NCBI RefSeq assembly: GCF_003586285.1
Contig: NZ_QUBR01000002.1
Coordinates: forward strand, 124,001 to 188,000
Reading direction: 5' to 3'
From: Aeromicrobium endophyticum
GTDB lineage: Bacteria; Actinomycetota; Actinomycetes; Propionibacteriales; Nocardioidaceae
Length of the DNA: 64,000 bases
Part shown: positions 53,348 through 61,609 of the stretch, one piece after another
Position numbering within the stretch: position 1 is the stretch's first letter
How the letters are laid out: every line of letters begins with the position of its first letter
Program-made: the position numbers and the translations under genes
The notes under the pieces: model-generated
The model's database searches: none
What the model saw: only the letters and a program-made list of their open reading frames with translations
Told to the model about the DNA's origin: nothing

Positions 53348-53800
53348 ATGACCGACAGTCTGGAGACCCTCGTCGAGAGCACCGTGACGTCCCTGGGGCT
53401 CGATCTCGAAGCGCTCGACCTCACCCCGGCCGGCAACAAGCGCGTCCTGCGCATCGCGGTCGACCGCGACGGCGGCGTCGGCATCGACCACATCACCGAC
53501 GCGACCCGCGCGCTGTCCGAGGTGCTCGACTCGTCCGAGGTCATGGGCGAGCAGCCGTACACGCTCGAGGTCACCTCACGGGGCGTCGACCGGCCGCTCA
53601 CGGAGCCCCGCCACTGGCGCCGCAACGAGGGCCGCCTGGTCCGTCTGCGCCTCGAGGGGGACGACTCCTCGGTCGACGGACGCATCGGCGCGAGCGACGA
53701 CACCGGGGTCGAGATCCTCGGACGGACGACGACGCGCTACGACTACACCGACATCACCTCAGCGCTCGTGCAGGTCGAGCTCAACCGGAAGGACGCCTGA
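53348..53800 (+). CDS. rimP: ribosome maturation factor RimP
   Basis: 150 residues, needed for 30S maturation near S12. The alpha/beta N-terminal domain holds LGLDLEALDLTPAGNKRVLRIAVD, the signature ALSEVLDSSEVMGEQPYTLEVTSRGVDRPL follows, and a small Sm-like domain ends the protein. First gene of the rimP-nusA-ylxR-infB-rbfA-truB operon; the stop overlaps nusA's start by one base (TGATG). Confidence 0.95.
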   Translation: MTDSLETLVESTVTSLGLDLEALDLTPAGNKRVLRIAVDRDGGVGIDHITDATRALSEVLDSSEVMGEQPYTLEVTSRGVDRPLTEPRHWRRNEGRLVRLRLEGDDSSVDGRIGASDDTGVEILGRTTTRYDYTDITSALVQVELNRKDA

Positions 53801-54837
53801 TGGACATCGACATGGCCGCCCTGCGCGCCCTCGAGCGCGAGAAGGAGATCCCCTTCGAGGCGATCTGCGAGGCGATCGAGACCGCGCTGCTCTCGGCCTA
53901 CCAGAAGACCGGCATCGCCAAGCAGCACGCGCGCGTCGAGCTCGACCGGTCGTCGGGCCACGTGACGGTGTGGGCCAAGGAGCGCATCGAGGCGCCCCCC
54001 GCGCCCGAGCCGGTCGAGGGGGAGGAGCCGGCACCCCGCCCGCCGGCGACCTTCACGCCCGAGTTCGACGACACGCCCGACGACTTCGGTCGGTTCGCCG
54101 CCACGATCGCCCGCCAGCTGATCATGCAGAAGATCCGCGATGCCGAGGACGAGTCGAAGTACGGCGAGTTCTCCGGCAAGGTCGGCGACATCGTGTCGGG
54201 CGTCATCCAGCAGGGTCGCAACCCGCAGGACGTCATGCTCGACCTGGGTCGTGTCGAGGCCGTCCTCACCGGCACCGAGCGCGTGCCCGAGGAGAAGTAC
54301 GCGCACGGCGAGCGCCTCAAGGCGTACGTCTACGAGGTCGAGAAGGGCCTGCGCGGACCTCGGGTGAAGGTCTCGCGCACCCACCCCAACCTGGTCAAGC
54401 TGCTGTTCGCGCTCGAGGTGCCCGAGATCGCCGACGGCTCCGTCGAGATCTTCGCGATCGCCCGCGAGGCCGGTCACCGCACCAAGATCGCGGTGCGGGC
54501 CAACGTCGCCGGCGTCAACGCCAAGGGCTCGTGCATCGGCCCGATGGGCCAGCGCGTGCGCAACGTCATGCACGAGCTGCACGGCGAGAAGATCGACATC
54601 GTCGACTTCAGCGACGACCCGGCCGAGTTCATCGGTCACGCGCTGTCGCCGTCGCAGGTCCGCAGCGTCACGATCGTCGACGAGTCGACCCGGTCGGCCC
54701 GTGTCGTCGTGCCCGACTTCCAGCTGTCGCTCGCGATCGGCAAGGAGGGCCAGAACGCCCGTCTCGCCGCCAAGCTCACCGGTTGGCGCATCGACATCCG
54801 CTCCGACACCGAGGCGCCGCGCGAGCAGGCCGACTGA
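53800..54837 (+). CDS. nusA: transcription termination/antitermination protein NusA
   Basis: 345 residues, the actinobacterial short form. The N-terminal RNAP-binding domain (1-105) is followed by S1 (about 125-190, [22 protein letters not shown]), KH1 ([31 protein letters not shown]) and KH2 ([10 protein letters not shown] to [20 protein letters not shown]). No C-terminal acidic repeats. NusA modulates pausing, termination and rRNA antitermination. Between rimP and ylxR as in most bacteria. Confidence 0.97.
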   Translation: MDIDMAALRALEREKEIPFEAICEAIETALLSAYQKTGIAKQHARVELDRSSGHVTVWAKERIEAPPAPEPVEGEEPAPRPPATFTPEFDDTPDDFGRFAATIARQLIMQKIRDAEDESKYGEFSGKVGDIVSGVIQQGRNPQDVMLDLGRVEAVLTGTERVPEEKYAHGERLKAYVYEVEKGLRGPRVKVSRTHPNLVKLLFALEVPEIADGSVEIFAIAREAGHRTKIAVRANVAGVNAKGSCIGPMGQRVRNVMHELHGEKIDIVDFSDDPAEFIGHALSPSQVRSVTIVDESTRSARVVVPDFQLSLAIGKEGQNARLAAKLTGWRIDIRSDTEAPREQAD

Positions 54838-54840
54838 CCG

Positions 54841-55173
54841 ATGGCGCAACCTCTCCGCCAAACGGGTAGACTGGGTGAGGTCGTCCGGACGTGCATCGGT
54901 TGCAGGCAACGTTCGGACAAGGCCGATCTGGTGCGAGTCGTCGCAGTTCAGGGGTCCACGGCAACGGTCGTGACTCCCGATCCGCACGGCACGCTGCCGG
55001 GACGCGGGGCGCATCTGCACCCCACGGTCCGGTGCCTGGATCTGGCGACACGCCGCAAGGCGTTCGGTCGGGCCCTTCGAGTCGAGGGGCCGCTCGACCT
55101 GGACGCCGTGGCCGGCGCCGTCACGGATCGAGAACCACAGCATGACCACGAGGAGCGCAACAGCGCTCCCTGA
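54841..55173 (+). CDS. YlxR/RnpM family RNA-binding protein (DUF448)
   Basis: 110 residues. The family core is [49 protein letters not shown]. In Bacillus the homologue (RnpM) binds RNase P RNA and in Clostridium it affects transcription. ATG 54841 lies 3 bases after nusA; it gives 16 residues before the first Cys. A TAGACT sequence at 54867 inside it could be a minor promoter, but no start codon fits it. Confidence 0.92.
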   Translation: MAQPLRQTGRLGEVVRTCIGCRQRSDKADLVRVVAVQGSTATVVTPDPHGTLPGRGAHLHPTVRCLDLATRRKAFGRALRVEGPLDLDAVAGAVTDREPQHDHEERNSAP

Positions 55174-55194
55174 CCGAAATCGGAGCACTCGCTC

Positions 55195-55269
55195 ATGTCC
55201 CACATGAATGGCCTCGGCCGATGAGTACTGCGCGATGAGTACTGCGCAATGAGCACGTTCGTCAACTAG
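55195..55269 (+). other. chain of four ATGA-overlapping mini-ORFs in the infB leader
   Basis: Four tiny reading frames follow each other, each start overlapping the previous stop as ATGA: 55195-55224 (MSHMNGLGR), 55221-55238 (MSTAR), 55235-55252 (MSTAQ) and 55249-55269 (MSTFVN, ending TAG). A GGAG lies 9 bases before the first ATG. The middle links come from a 14-base tandem duplication (GATGAGTACTGCGC at 55220-55233 and 55234-55247). Translation is unproven; a chance product of the duplication is possible. Confidence 0.4.
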
Positions 55270-55279
55270 TGGTCTGATC

Positions 55280-55309
55280 CTCCTTCGGGGTCGGACCCCC
55301 CTGAAGGAG
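55280..55309 (+). promoter_or_regulatory. hairpin masking the infB ribosome-binding site
   Basis: CTCCTTC (55280-55286) pairs with GAAGGAG (55303-55309), which contains the infB Shine-Dalgarno site; inside, GGGG (55287-55290) pairs with CCCC around loop TCGGA, leaving a small 3' bulge. The infB GTG is at 55314, so folding would hide the ribosome site. Confidence 0.5.
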
Positions 55310-55313
55310 AAAA

Positions 55314-58118
55314 GTGGCTGTCAGAGTCCACGAGCTCGCACGCGAGTTCGGCGTCGAGAGCAAGGTCGTCCTGTCCACCCTGAAAGACATGGGTGAGTAC
55401 GTGAAGTCGGCTTCCTCGACCGTAGAAGCCCCCGTCGTCCGGCGCCTCAACGAGGAGCACGGCGACGCCCTGCGCGCGCAGGGCGCCAAGAAGTCCGGTG
55501 GCAAGAAGCCGGCCGCCAAGCCGGCCGAGCCTGCGGCCGCGGCCCCCGCCGCGCCTGCTGCCGACACGTCCGAGCAGCCCGCTGCCGCCTCGGCCCCGGC
55601 CCCGGCTGCGCCGGCACGCACCCCCGGCCCGGTCCCCGGACCGCGCAAGGTCGTGCCCGACCCCGAGCCGGCACCCGTCAAGCAGGCCCCGGCCCCGGCC
55701 GCTGCCAGCGAGACCCCCGCCGCTGCCAAGCCGGCAGCGCCCGCTGCTCCGGCCGCCCGCGCGACCCCCGGCCCCACGCCGGGTCCGCGCCCGCCCGCCG
55801 CAGGTGGCGCCCGTCCCGGCAACAACCCGTTCTCGTCCACGCAGGGCATGCAGCGCAACACCCCGCGCCCGCCCGCCGCTCGTGAGGGTGGCGCGACGCC
55901 CGCTCCGGGCGCCGGCAGCAGCGGCGGTGGCGGCGGCATGCCGCGTCCCAACCCCGCGATGATGCCGCGCCAGTCGGGCCTCCCGGGCCCGTCGGCGGCT
56001 CGCGGTGGTCGTCCCGGCGGCGCGCCGGGTCGTCCCGGCGGTGCTCCCGGTCGTCCCGGTGGCGGCGGTGGCGGCGGCGGATTCGCCGGCCGTCCCGGCG
56101 GTGGCGGCGGTGCTCCGGGTCGTCCCGGTGGCGGCGGCTTCAGCGGACCTCCCCGCACGGGTGGTCCTGCCGGTCGCAACACCCGCGGCGGCACGCAGGG
56201 CGCGTTCGGTCGCGCCGGCGGACCGGTGCGTCGAGGACGCAAGAGCAAGCGCGCGAAGCGTCAGGAATTCGACCAGATGCAGGCGCCCGCCATCGGCGGC
56301 GTCCGCGTCCGCAAGGGCAACGGCGAGACCGTCCGCCTCACGCGCGGCTCGTCGCTGGCCGACTTCGCCGACAAGATCGGCGCCGACTCCGCATCGCTGG
56401 TCGAGGTGCTGTTCCACCTCGGCGAGGTCGTCACGGCCACGCAGTCGGCCAACGACGAGACGCTGCTGCTGCTCGGCGAGGAGCTCAACTACACGGTCGA
56501 GGTCATCTCGCCCGAGGACGAGGACCGCGAGCTGCTCGAGTCGTTCGACATCGAGTTCGGCGAGGACGAGGGCAACGAGGACGATCTCATCGCCCGCCCG
56601 CCGGTCGTCACCGTCATGGGTCACGTGGACCACGGAAAGACCAAGCTCCTCGACGCGCTGCGCAGCAGCAACGTCGTCGACAAGGAGGCCGGTGGCATCA
56701 CGCAGACCATCGGCGCCTACCAGGTCGCGACCGACGTCGACGGCACCGAGCGTCGCATCACCCTGATCGACACCCCCGGTCACGAGGCGTTCACCGCCAT
56801 GCGTGCCCGTGGTGCCCAGGCGACCGACATCGCGATCCTCGTGGTCGCGGCCGACGACGGCGTCATGCCGCAGACGGTCGAGGCGCTCAACCACGCCAAG
56901 GCCGCCGGCGTCCCGATCGTCGTCGCGGTCAACAAGGTCGACAAGCCGGACGCCGACCCGACCAAGGCCCGCGGCCAGCTCACCGAGTACGGCCTCGTGC
57001 CCGAGGAGTACGGCGGAGACACGATGTTCGTCGACGTGTCGGCCAAGGCCGGCACCGGCATGGACGCCCTGCTCGAGGCTGTCATCCTCACGGCCGACGC
57101 CTCGCTCGACCTGCGCGCCAACCCGAAGCAGAACGCCGAGGGACTCGTCATCGAGGCGCACCTCGACCGTGGCCGCGGCCCTGTCGCGACGGTCCTCGTC
57201 CACCGAGGAACGCTCAAGGTCGGCGACTCGATCGTCGCCGGACCGGCCTTCGGTCGCGTCCGCGCCATGCTCGACGAGCACGGCGAGAACATCGAGGAGG
57301 CGACCCCGTCGCGTCCGGCTCTGGTGCTCGGTCTGACGGCCGTGCCCGGTGCGGGTGACAACTTCATGGTGGTCGGCGACGACCGCCTGGCGCGTCAGAT
57401 CGCCGAGAAGCGCGAGGCGCGCGAGCGCAACGCCCTCCTGGCGCAGCGCACGGGTCGCCGCACCCTCGAGGACTTCATGTCCTCGATGGAGAAGGGCGAG
57501 ACCGACGAGCTGCTCCTCATCCTCAAGGGTGACGGATCGGGCTCGGTCGAGGCGCTCGAGGACGCACTGGCCCAGATCGACGTCGGCGACGAGGTCGCGC
57601 TGCGGGTCATCGACCGCGGTGTCGGTGCGATCACCGAGACCAACGTCATGCTGGCCGCGGCGTCCAACGCCGTGATCATCGGCTTCAACGTCCGCCCGCA
57701 GGGCAAGGCGACGGAGCTGGCCGACCGCGAGGGTGTCGAGATCAAGTACTACTCGGTCATCTACAACGCGATCGAGGAGATCGAGGCGTCCCTCAAGGGT
57801 CTGCTCAAGCCGGAGTTCGAGGAGGCGCAGCTCGGTACCGCCGAGATCCGCGACATCTTCCGCTCCAGCAAGATCGGCAACATCGCCGGTTGCATGGTCA
57901 CCAGCGGCACGATCAAGCGCAACGCGAAGGCTCGTCTGCTCCGCGACGGCTCCGTCGTCGCAGACAACCTCGACTTCAGCAGCCTGCGCCGCGAGAAGGA
58001 CGATGTGTCCGAGGTGCGTGAAGGCTTCGAGTGCGGTCTCGTGCTCCGTGGCTACAACGACATCAAGATCGGCGACATCGTCGAGACGTTCGAGCTGCGC
58101 GAGAAGCCCCGCGCGTAG
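55314..58118 (+). CDS. infB: translation initiation factor IF-2
   Basis: 934 residues. The IF2-N motif ([23 protein letters not shown]) is followed by an Ala/Pro-rich and then Gly/Arg/Pro-rich disordered region (about 60-310, GRPGG repeats) and a second IF2-N-like domain. The GTPase starts at G436 (GHVDHGKT, 436-443), with [15 protein letters not shown] and NKVDKP; beta barrels and the initiator-tRNA-binding C2 domain complete it. The protein places fMet-tRNA on the 30S. GTG start after aaggag. The ribosome site lies in a hairpin downstream of mini-ORFs. Confidence 0.97.
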   Translation: MAVRVHELAREFGVESKVVLSTLKDMGEYVKSASSTVEAPVVRRLNEEHGDALRAQGAKKSGGKKPAAKPAEPAAAAPAAPAADTSEQPAAASAPAPAAPARTPGPVPGPRKVVPDPEPAPVKQAPAPAAASETPAAAKPAAPAAPAARATPGPTPGPRPPAAGGARPGNNPFSSTQGMQRNTPRPPAAREGGATPAPGAGSSGGGGGMPRPNPAMMPRQSGLPGPSAARGGRPGGAPGRPGGAPGRPGGGGGGGGFAGRPGGGGGAPGRPGGGGFSGPPRTGGPAGRNTRGGTQGAFGRAGGPVRRGRKSKRAKRQEFDQMQAPAIGGVRVRKGNGETVRLTRGSSLADFADKIGADSASLVEVLFHLGEVVTATQSANDETLLLLGEELNYTVEVISPEDEDRELLESFDIEFGEDEGNEDDLIARPPVVTVMGHVDHGKTKLLDALRSSNVVDKEAGGITQTIGAYQVATDVDGTERRITLIDTPGHEAFTAMRARGAQATDIAILVVAADDGVMPQTVEALNHAKAAGVPIVVAVNKVDKPDADPTKARGQLTEYGLVPEEYGGDTMFVDVSAKAGTGMDALLEAVILTADASLDLRANPKQNAEGLVIEAHLDRGRGPVATVLVHRGTLKVGDSIVAGPAFGRVRAMLDEHGENIEEATPSRPALVLGLTAVPGAGDNFMVVGDDRLARQIAEKREARERNALLAQRTGRRTLEDFMSSMEKGETDELLLILKGDGSGSVEALEDALAQIDVGDEVALRVIDRGVGAITETNVMLAAASNAVIIGFNVRPQGKATELADREGVEIKYYSVIYNAIEEIEASLKGLLKPEFEEAQLGTAEIRDIFRSSKIGNIAGCMVTSGTIKRNAKARLLRDGSVVADNLDFSSLRREKDDVSEVREGFECGLVLRGYNDIKIGDIVETFELREKPRA

Positions 58119-58133
58119 TCAGCACTACCCAGA

Positions 58134-58180
58134 TGCTCCTTGAGCTTGTCGAAAGGACCTTTCGACAAGCTCAAGGAGCA
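58134..58180. repeat. perfect 23-bp palindrome between infB and rbfA
   Basis: The arm 58134-58156 pairs with 58158-58180 around a single base; the core GAGCTTGTCGAAAGG / CCTTTCGACAAGCTC shares GAGCTTGTCG with the hairpin after proS. It may reduce read-through from infB into rbfA or be an RNA-stability element. Confidence 0.65.
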
Positions 58181-58209
58181 CTGTCCGTTTCCCTGGAGGA
58201 GTGAGCACG

Positions 58210-58656
58210 ATGGCAGGACCCCGCAACGCCAAGGTCGGCGACCGCATCAAGGTGATCGTCGCCCAGATGCTCGAACGACGCGTCAAGGACCCGCGCCTTG
58301 GGTTCGTGACGATCACGGACGTCCGCATGACCGGTGACGGCCAGCAGGCGTCGGTGTTCTACACCGTCATGGGCGACGAGCAGCAGCGCGACGACACCGC
58401 CGCGGCGCTCCGCAGCGCGACCGGCCTCATCCGGTCCGAGGTCGGGAAGCAGCTCGGCACCCGCATCACCCCCTCGATCACGTTCTTCCTCGACTCGGTG
58501 CCCGAGACGGCCAAGGAGATCGAGGACCTGCTCGCCAAGGTCAAGGCGTCCGACGACGAGGTGCTCTCCCGCACCGCGGGCGCCCAGTACGCCGGCGATC
58601 CCGACCCGTACAAGAAGCCCGTCGACGACGAGGACGACGAGCGGGACGCCGAGTGA
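58210..58656 (+). CDS. rbfA: ribosome-binding factor A
   Basis: 148 residues. The KH-like RbfA fold is seen in RNAKVGDRIKVIVAQMLERR, KDPRLGFVTITDVRMTGD and the middle FYTVMGDE segment, then ITPSITFFLDSVPETAKEIEDLL. It binds the 5'-end helix of 16S rRNA in 30S precursors. An acidic tail (VDDEDDERDAE) ends it. ATG 58210 is chosen since ggagga lies 9 bases upstream; GTG 58201 would be too close to it. Overlaps truB by GTGA. Confidence 0.95.
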   Translation: MAGPRNAKVGDRIKVIVAQMLERRVKDPRLGFVTITDVRMTGDGQQASVFYTVMGDEQQRDDTAAALRSATGLIRSEVGKQLGTRITPSITFFLDSVPETAKEIEDLLAKVKASDDEVLSRTAGAQYAGDPDPYKKPVDDEDDERDAE

Positions 58657-59579
58657 CCGCGGCCTCGGCGGCGGGGCCGTCGGGCCTGGTCATCGTCGAC
58701 AAGCCGGCCGGGTGGACGTCGCACGACGTCGTCGGTCGCATGCGACGCCTGGCCGGCACCAAGAAGGTCGGGCACGCCGGCACGCTCGACCCGATGGCCA
58801 CCGGCGTGCTGGTGCTGGGCATCAACCGCGCCACGCGGCTGCTCGGCTACCTGACGCACGCCGACAAGGAGTACGTCGCCACGATCCGGCTCGGCCAGTC
58901 GACCGTCACCGACGACGCCGAGGGCGAGGTGACGTCGACGACCTCGGCCGCGCACGTCGACGAGGCGGCCGTGCGCGCCGTGCTGCCGCGCTACACCGGC
59001 GACATCCAGCAGGTGCCGTCATCGGTGTCGGCGATCAAGGTCGACGGCGTGCGGTCGTACGCCAAGGTCCGTGCCGGGCAGGAGGTCGAGCTGAAGGCCC
59101 GTCCCGTCACCGTCTCGGCGTTCGACCTGGTCCCTCAGTCGCTGCGCTCCCTCACGGTCGCTGCGCTCCCTGGGAACCGAGAGACCGACGTCGTTGACGT
59201 CGACGTGCGGGTCGTGTGCTCCAGCGGCACCTACATCCGCGCCCTGGCCCGCGACATCGGCGACGACCTCGGGGTCGGCGGGCACCTGACGATGCTGCGT
59301 CGCACCCGGGTGGGCGGCTTCCCGCTGCGGCTGGCGCGCACGCTCGACGAGCTCGAGACCGAGCTGCACGTCATCGACCTCGACGACGTCGCCCGGGCGA
59401 GCTTCGACTCCTACGACCTGCCCGAGCGCGAGGCGCAGGACGTCCGCTTCGGCCGGGCGCTGACGGGCATCGACCTCGGCGCTCCTCGCGCGGTGGCGAT
59501 GTTCGATCCCGAGGGGCACTTCCTGGCGCTCTACGAGCAGCGCGGAGGGGTCGCGAAGCCGGTCGCGGTCTTCGTCTAG
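58653..59579 (+). CDS. truB: tRNA pseudouridine(55) synthase TruB
   Basis: 308 residues. It makes pseudouridine 55 in the T-loop of tRNAs. Catalytic D46 lies in HAGTLDPMATGVL; GLVIVDKPAGWTSHDVV, STVTDDAEG, VPSSVSAIKVDGVRSY and CSSGTYIRALARD complete the signature. Between FDLVPQS and DVDVRVVCSS an extra stretch (LRSLTVAALPGNRE) is encoded by two copies of GTCGCTGCGCTCCCT (59138-59152, 59157-59171), apparently an in-frame repeat insertion. GTG start overlaps rbfA; the TAG stop forms part of the -10 box of the next gene. Confidence 0.95.
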   Translation: MTAASAAGPSGLVIVDKPAGWTSHDVVGRMRRLAGTKKVGHAGTLDPMATGVLVLGINRATRLLGYLTHADKEYVATIRLGQSTVTDDAEGEVTSTTSAAHVDEAAVRAVLPRYTGDIQQVPSSVSAIKVDGVRSYAKVRAGQEVELKARPVTVSAFDLVPQSLRSLTVAALPGNRETDVVDVDVRVVCSSGTYIRALARDIGDDLGVGGHLTMLRRTRVGGFPLRLARTLDELETELHVIDLDDVARASFDSYDLPEREAQDVRFGRALTGIDLGAPRAVAMFDPEGHFLALYEQRGGVAKPVAVFV

Positions 59580-59589
59580 GGTCGGGGCC
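59577..59589 (+). promoter_or_regulatory. -10 box of a leaderless promoter for the PLD-family gene
   Basis: TAGGGT (59577-59582), whose TAG is the truB stop codon, then seven bases and ATG at 59590. Confidence 0.45.
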
Positions 59590-60831
59590 ATGTCACTGGC
59601 AGCGTCGACCCGCCGTCTCGTCCGCCGCACGATGCTGTCGGTGCTGGCCGCCCAGGTGGCGGCGGTGCTCTCGCTGATGGGGGCCGACCGGCTGCGGCGA
59701 CTGCTGCGGGGGCGCAAGATCCCAGAGCTCGAGCCGTCCCAGCCCGTCTCGCACGGCATCGGCGACGGCAGCACCGCGACGACGTACACCTACGGTGCCG
59801 TGCTGTTCGACGACATGCTCGCGGCCATCGAGGGCGCGCAGCGGCGCATCCTGCTCGAGACCTACATCATCAAGGGCGACGAGATGGGGCGCCGGTTCAA
59901 GAAAGCGCTGATCGACGCCGCCGACCGGGGCGTCGAGGTCTACGTGGTCTACGACCAGTTCGCCAATCTCGTGGTGCGGCCGAGCTTCCTGACGTTCCCG
60001 GCGCCGGTGCACGTGCTGCGCTACCCACTGCTCTCGTCGTGGAAGGTGCTGAGCCCGCGTCACCTCGGCCGCGACCACCGCAAGATCCTGGTGATCGACG
60101 ACGAGGTCGCCTACGTCGGCGGCTACAACATCGGCGCGTCCTACGCGACGGAGTGGCGCGACACGCACCTGCGCATCGAGGGCCCCGCCGTCTGGGACCT
60201 CGACAACGCCTTCGTCGACTTCTGGAACACTCACCCGCAGCGCACCACCGATCGTCTGGCGCAGCTGCCGGCCGCGGGGTGGCGCCCGGAGATCCGCGCG
60301 CACCGCAACGTGCCCCGCCAGCTGATGTACCCCATCCGGGGCATGTACCTCGAGGCGATCGACCGCGCGCACCGCAGCATCGACATCACGGCGGCGTACT
60401 TCATCCCCGACAGCGACATCCTCGACGCGATCCTCGAGGCCCGGCTGCGGGGCGTGCGGGTGCGCATCATCGTCCCGAAGGTGTCCAACCACGTGGTCAC
60501 CGACTGGCTCTCGCGCGGGTTCTACGGACGTCTGCTGCGCGCCGGCGTCGAGATCCACCGCTATGCCGACCACATGGTGCACGCCAAGACCGCCACGATC
60601 GACGGCGAGTGGACCACGATCGGCACGGCCAACATCGACCGCCTCAGCCTGCTGGGCAACTACGAGATCAACCTCGAGATCCTCGACCGTGGTCTCGCCG
60701 AGGGCATGGAGGCGATCTTCGCCGACGACTGCGGCAAGTGCGAGCAGCTGAGTCTCGACGAGTGGATGCGCCGCCCCTTCGTCGCGCGCGTCTACGAGGC
60801 CCTGCTCAAGCCCCTGGCGCCCCTGCTCTGA
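59590..60831 (+). CDS. phospholipase D-like protein, cardiolipin synthase family
   Basis: 413 residues. A short hydrophobic N-terminus (15-32) may anchor it to the membrane. Two HKD motifs: H163-R-K165-x4-D170 (DHRKILVID, followed by VGGYNIG) and H331-A-K333-x4-D338 (VHAKTATID, followed by GTANID). The duplicated PLD fold and spacing suit cardiolipin synthase, which joins two phosphatidylglycerols or uses CDP-DAG. Other phosphatidyltransfer activities are possible. It separates truB from ribF together with a two-component system, an insertion relative to most relatives. Confidence 0.9.
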   Translation: MSLAASTRRLVRRTMLSVLAAQVAAVLSLMGADRLRRLLRGRKIPELEPSQPVSHGIGDGSTATTYTYGAVLFDDMLAAIEGAQRRILLETYIIKGDEMGRRFKKALIDAADRGVEVYVVYDQFANLVVRPSFLTFPAPVHVLRYPLLSSWKVLSPRHLGRDHRKILVIDDEVAYVGGYNIGASYATEWRDTHLRIEGPAVWDLDNAFVDFWNTHPQRTTDRLAQLPAAGWRPEIRAHRNVPRQLMYPIRGMYLEAIDRAHRSIDITAAYFIPDSDILDAILEARLRGVRVRIIVPKVSNHVVTDWLSRGFYGRLLRAGVEIHRYADHMVHAKTATIDGEWTTIGTANIDRLSLLGNYEINLEILDRGLAEGMEAIFADDCGKCEQLSLDEWMRRPFVARVYEALLKPLAPLL

Positions 60832-60850
60832 GGCGCCCCAGGCCTGCGCC
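60832..60850. terminator. possible weak hairpin between convergent PLD and response regulator genes
   Basis: GGCGC (60832-60836) pairs with GCGCC (60846-60850), with a CCAGG/CCTG inner part, directly after the PLD gene stop. Short; the rest of the 118-base gap shows nothing clear. Confidence 0.3.
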
Positions 60851-60949
60851 GGAGCGGTGGATCGCCCACCTTCTCCGACGATAGGGAGGGTCTTGCGGTG
60901 GAGAAGTCACCGCCGCGTCCCCGTGCCGTCCCACCACCGGCCTGCCGGG

Positions 60950-61609
60950 TCAGTCGACGCGGTAGCCGAGGCCGCGGACGGTCGTGACGAGGTCGGCCCC
61001 CAGCTTCTTGCGCAGGTAGCCGACGTACACGTCGACGACGTTCGAGCCGGGGTCGAAGTCGTAGCCCCACACCTGCGACAAGAGCTGCTCGCGCGACAGC
61101 ACCAGGCCGCGGTTGCGCAGCAGCACCTCGGCCAGCGACATCTCGCGCGCCGACAGCTCGACCTCGCGCTCGCCGGCGAACGCCCGCCGGCGCCGCAGGT
61201 CGAGCCGGACGTCGCCGACGACCAGCTCGTCGTCGGGAGCGGCCTCGCCGGGGGAGCGCAGCCGCAGCCGTACCCGGGCCAGCAGCTCGCCGAACCGGAA
61301 CGGCTTCGACATGTAGTCGGCCGCGCCGCCCTCGAGCGCCGCGATCGTGTCGGTGACCGAGTCACGGGCCGTCAGCACGATGACGGGCAGCGCCGGACGC
61401 TCGACCGTGACGCGCTCGAGGATCGTGAAGCCGTCCATGCCGGGCAGCCCGATGTCGAGCACGATCAGGTCGAACTCGCCGGTGAGGGCGTAGTCGAGGC
61501 CCGTGACACCGTCGGAGACGACCGTCGGCGTGAAGCCCTCGGCCTTGAGGCCCTTGGCGACGAACGAGGAGATGCGTGCCTCGTCCTCGACGATGAGGAT
61601 GCGGTTCAT
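60950..61609 (-). CDS. OmpR-family response regulator
   Basis: 219 residues. Receiver domain with E8-D9 acid pocket, phospho-acceptor D52 (LIVLDIGLPGMDG), T in VLTARDS and K in YMSKPFRFGELL; a C-terminal winged-helix domain with REMSLAEVLLRNRGLVLSREQLLSQVWGYDF and VRGLGYRVD. ATG 61609 overlaps the kinase stop as ATGA (61606-61609). Forms a pair with the kinase upstream; the target genes are not apparent. Confidence 0.95.
   Translation of the reverse strand: MNRILIVEDEARISSFVAKGLKAEGFTPTVVSDGVTGLDYALTGEFDLIVLDIGLPGMDGFTILERVTVERPALPVIVLTARDSVTDTIAALEGGAADYMSKPFRFGELLARVRLRLRSPGEAAPDDELVVGDVRLDLRRRRAFAGEREVELSAREMSLAEVLLRNRGLVLSREQLLSQVWGYDFDPGSNVVDVYVGYLRKKLGADLVTTVRGLGYRVD

Noticed and set aside
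54867-54872. TAGACT as leaderless promoter inside ylxR
   Set aside because: No in-frame ATG or GTG follows at 6-7 bases; the nearby GTG is out of frame.
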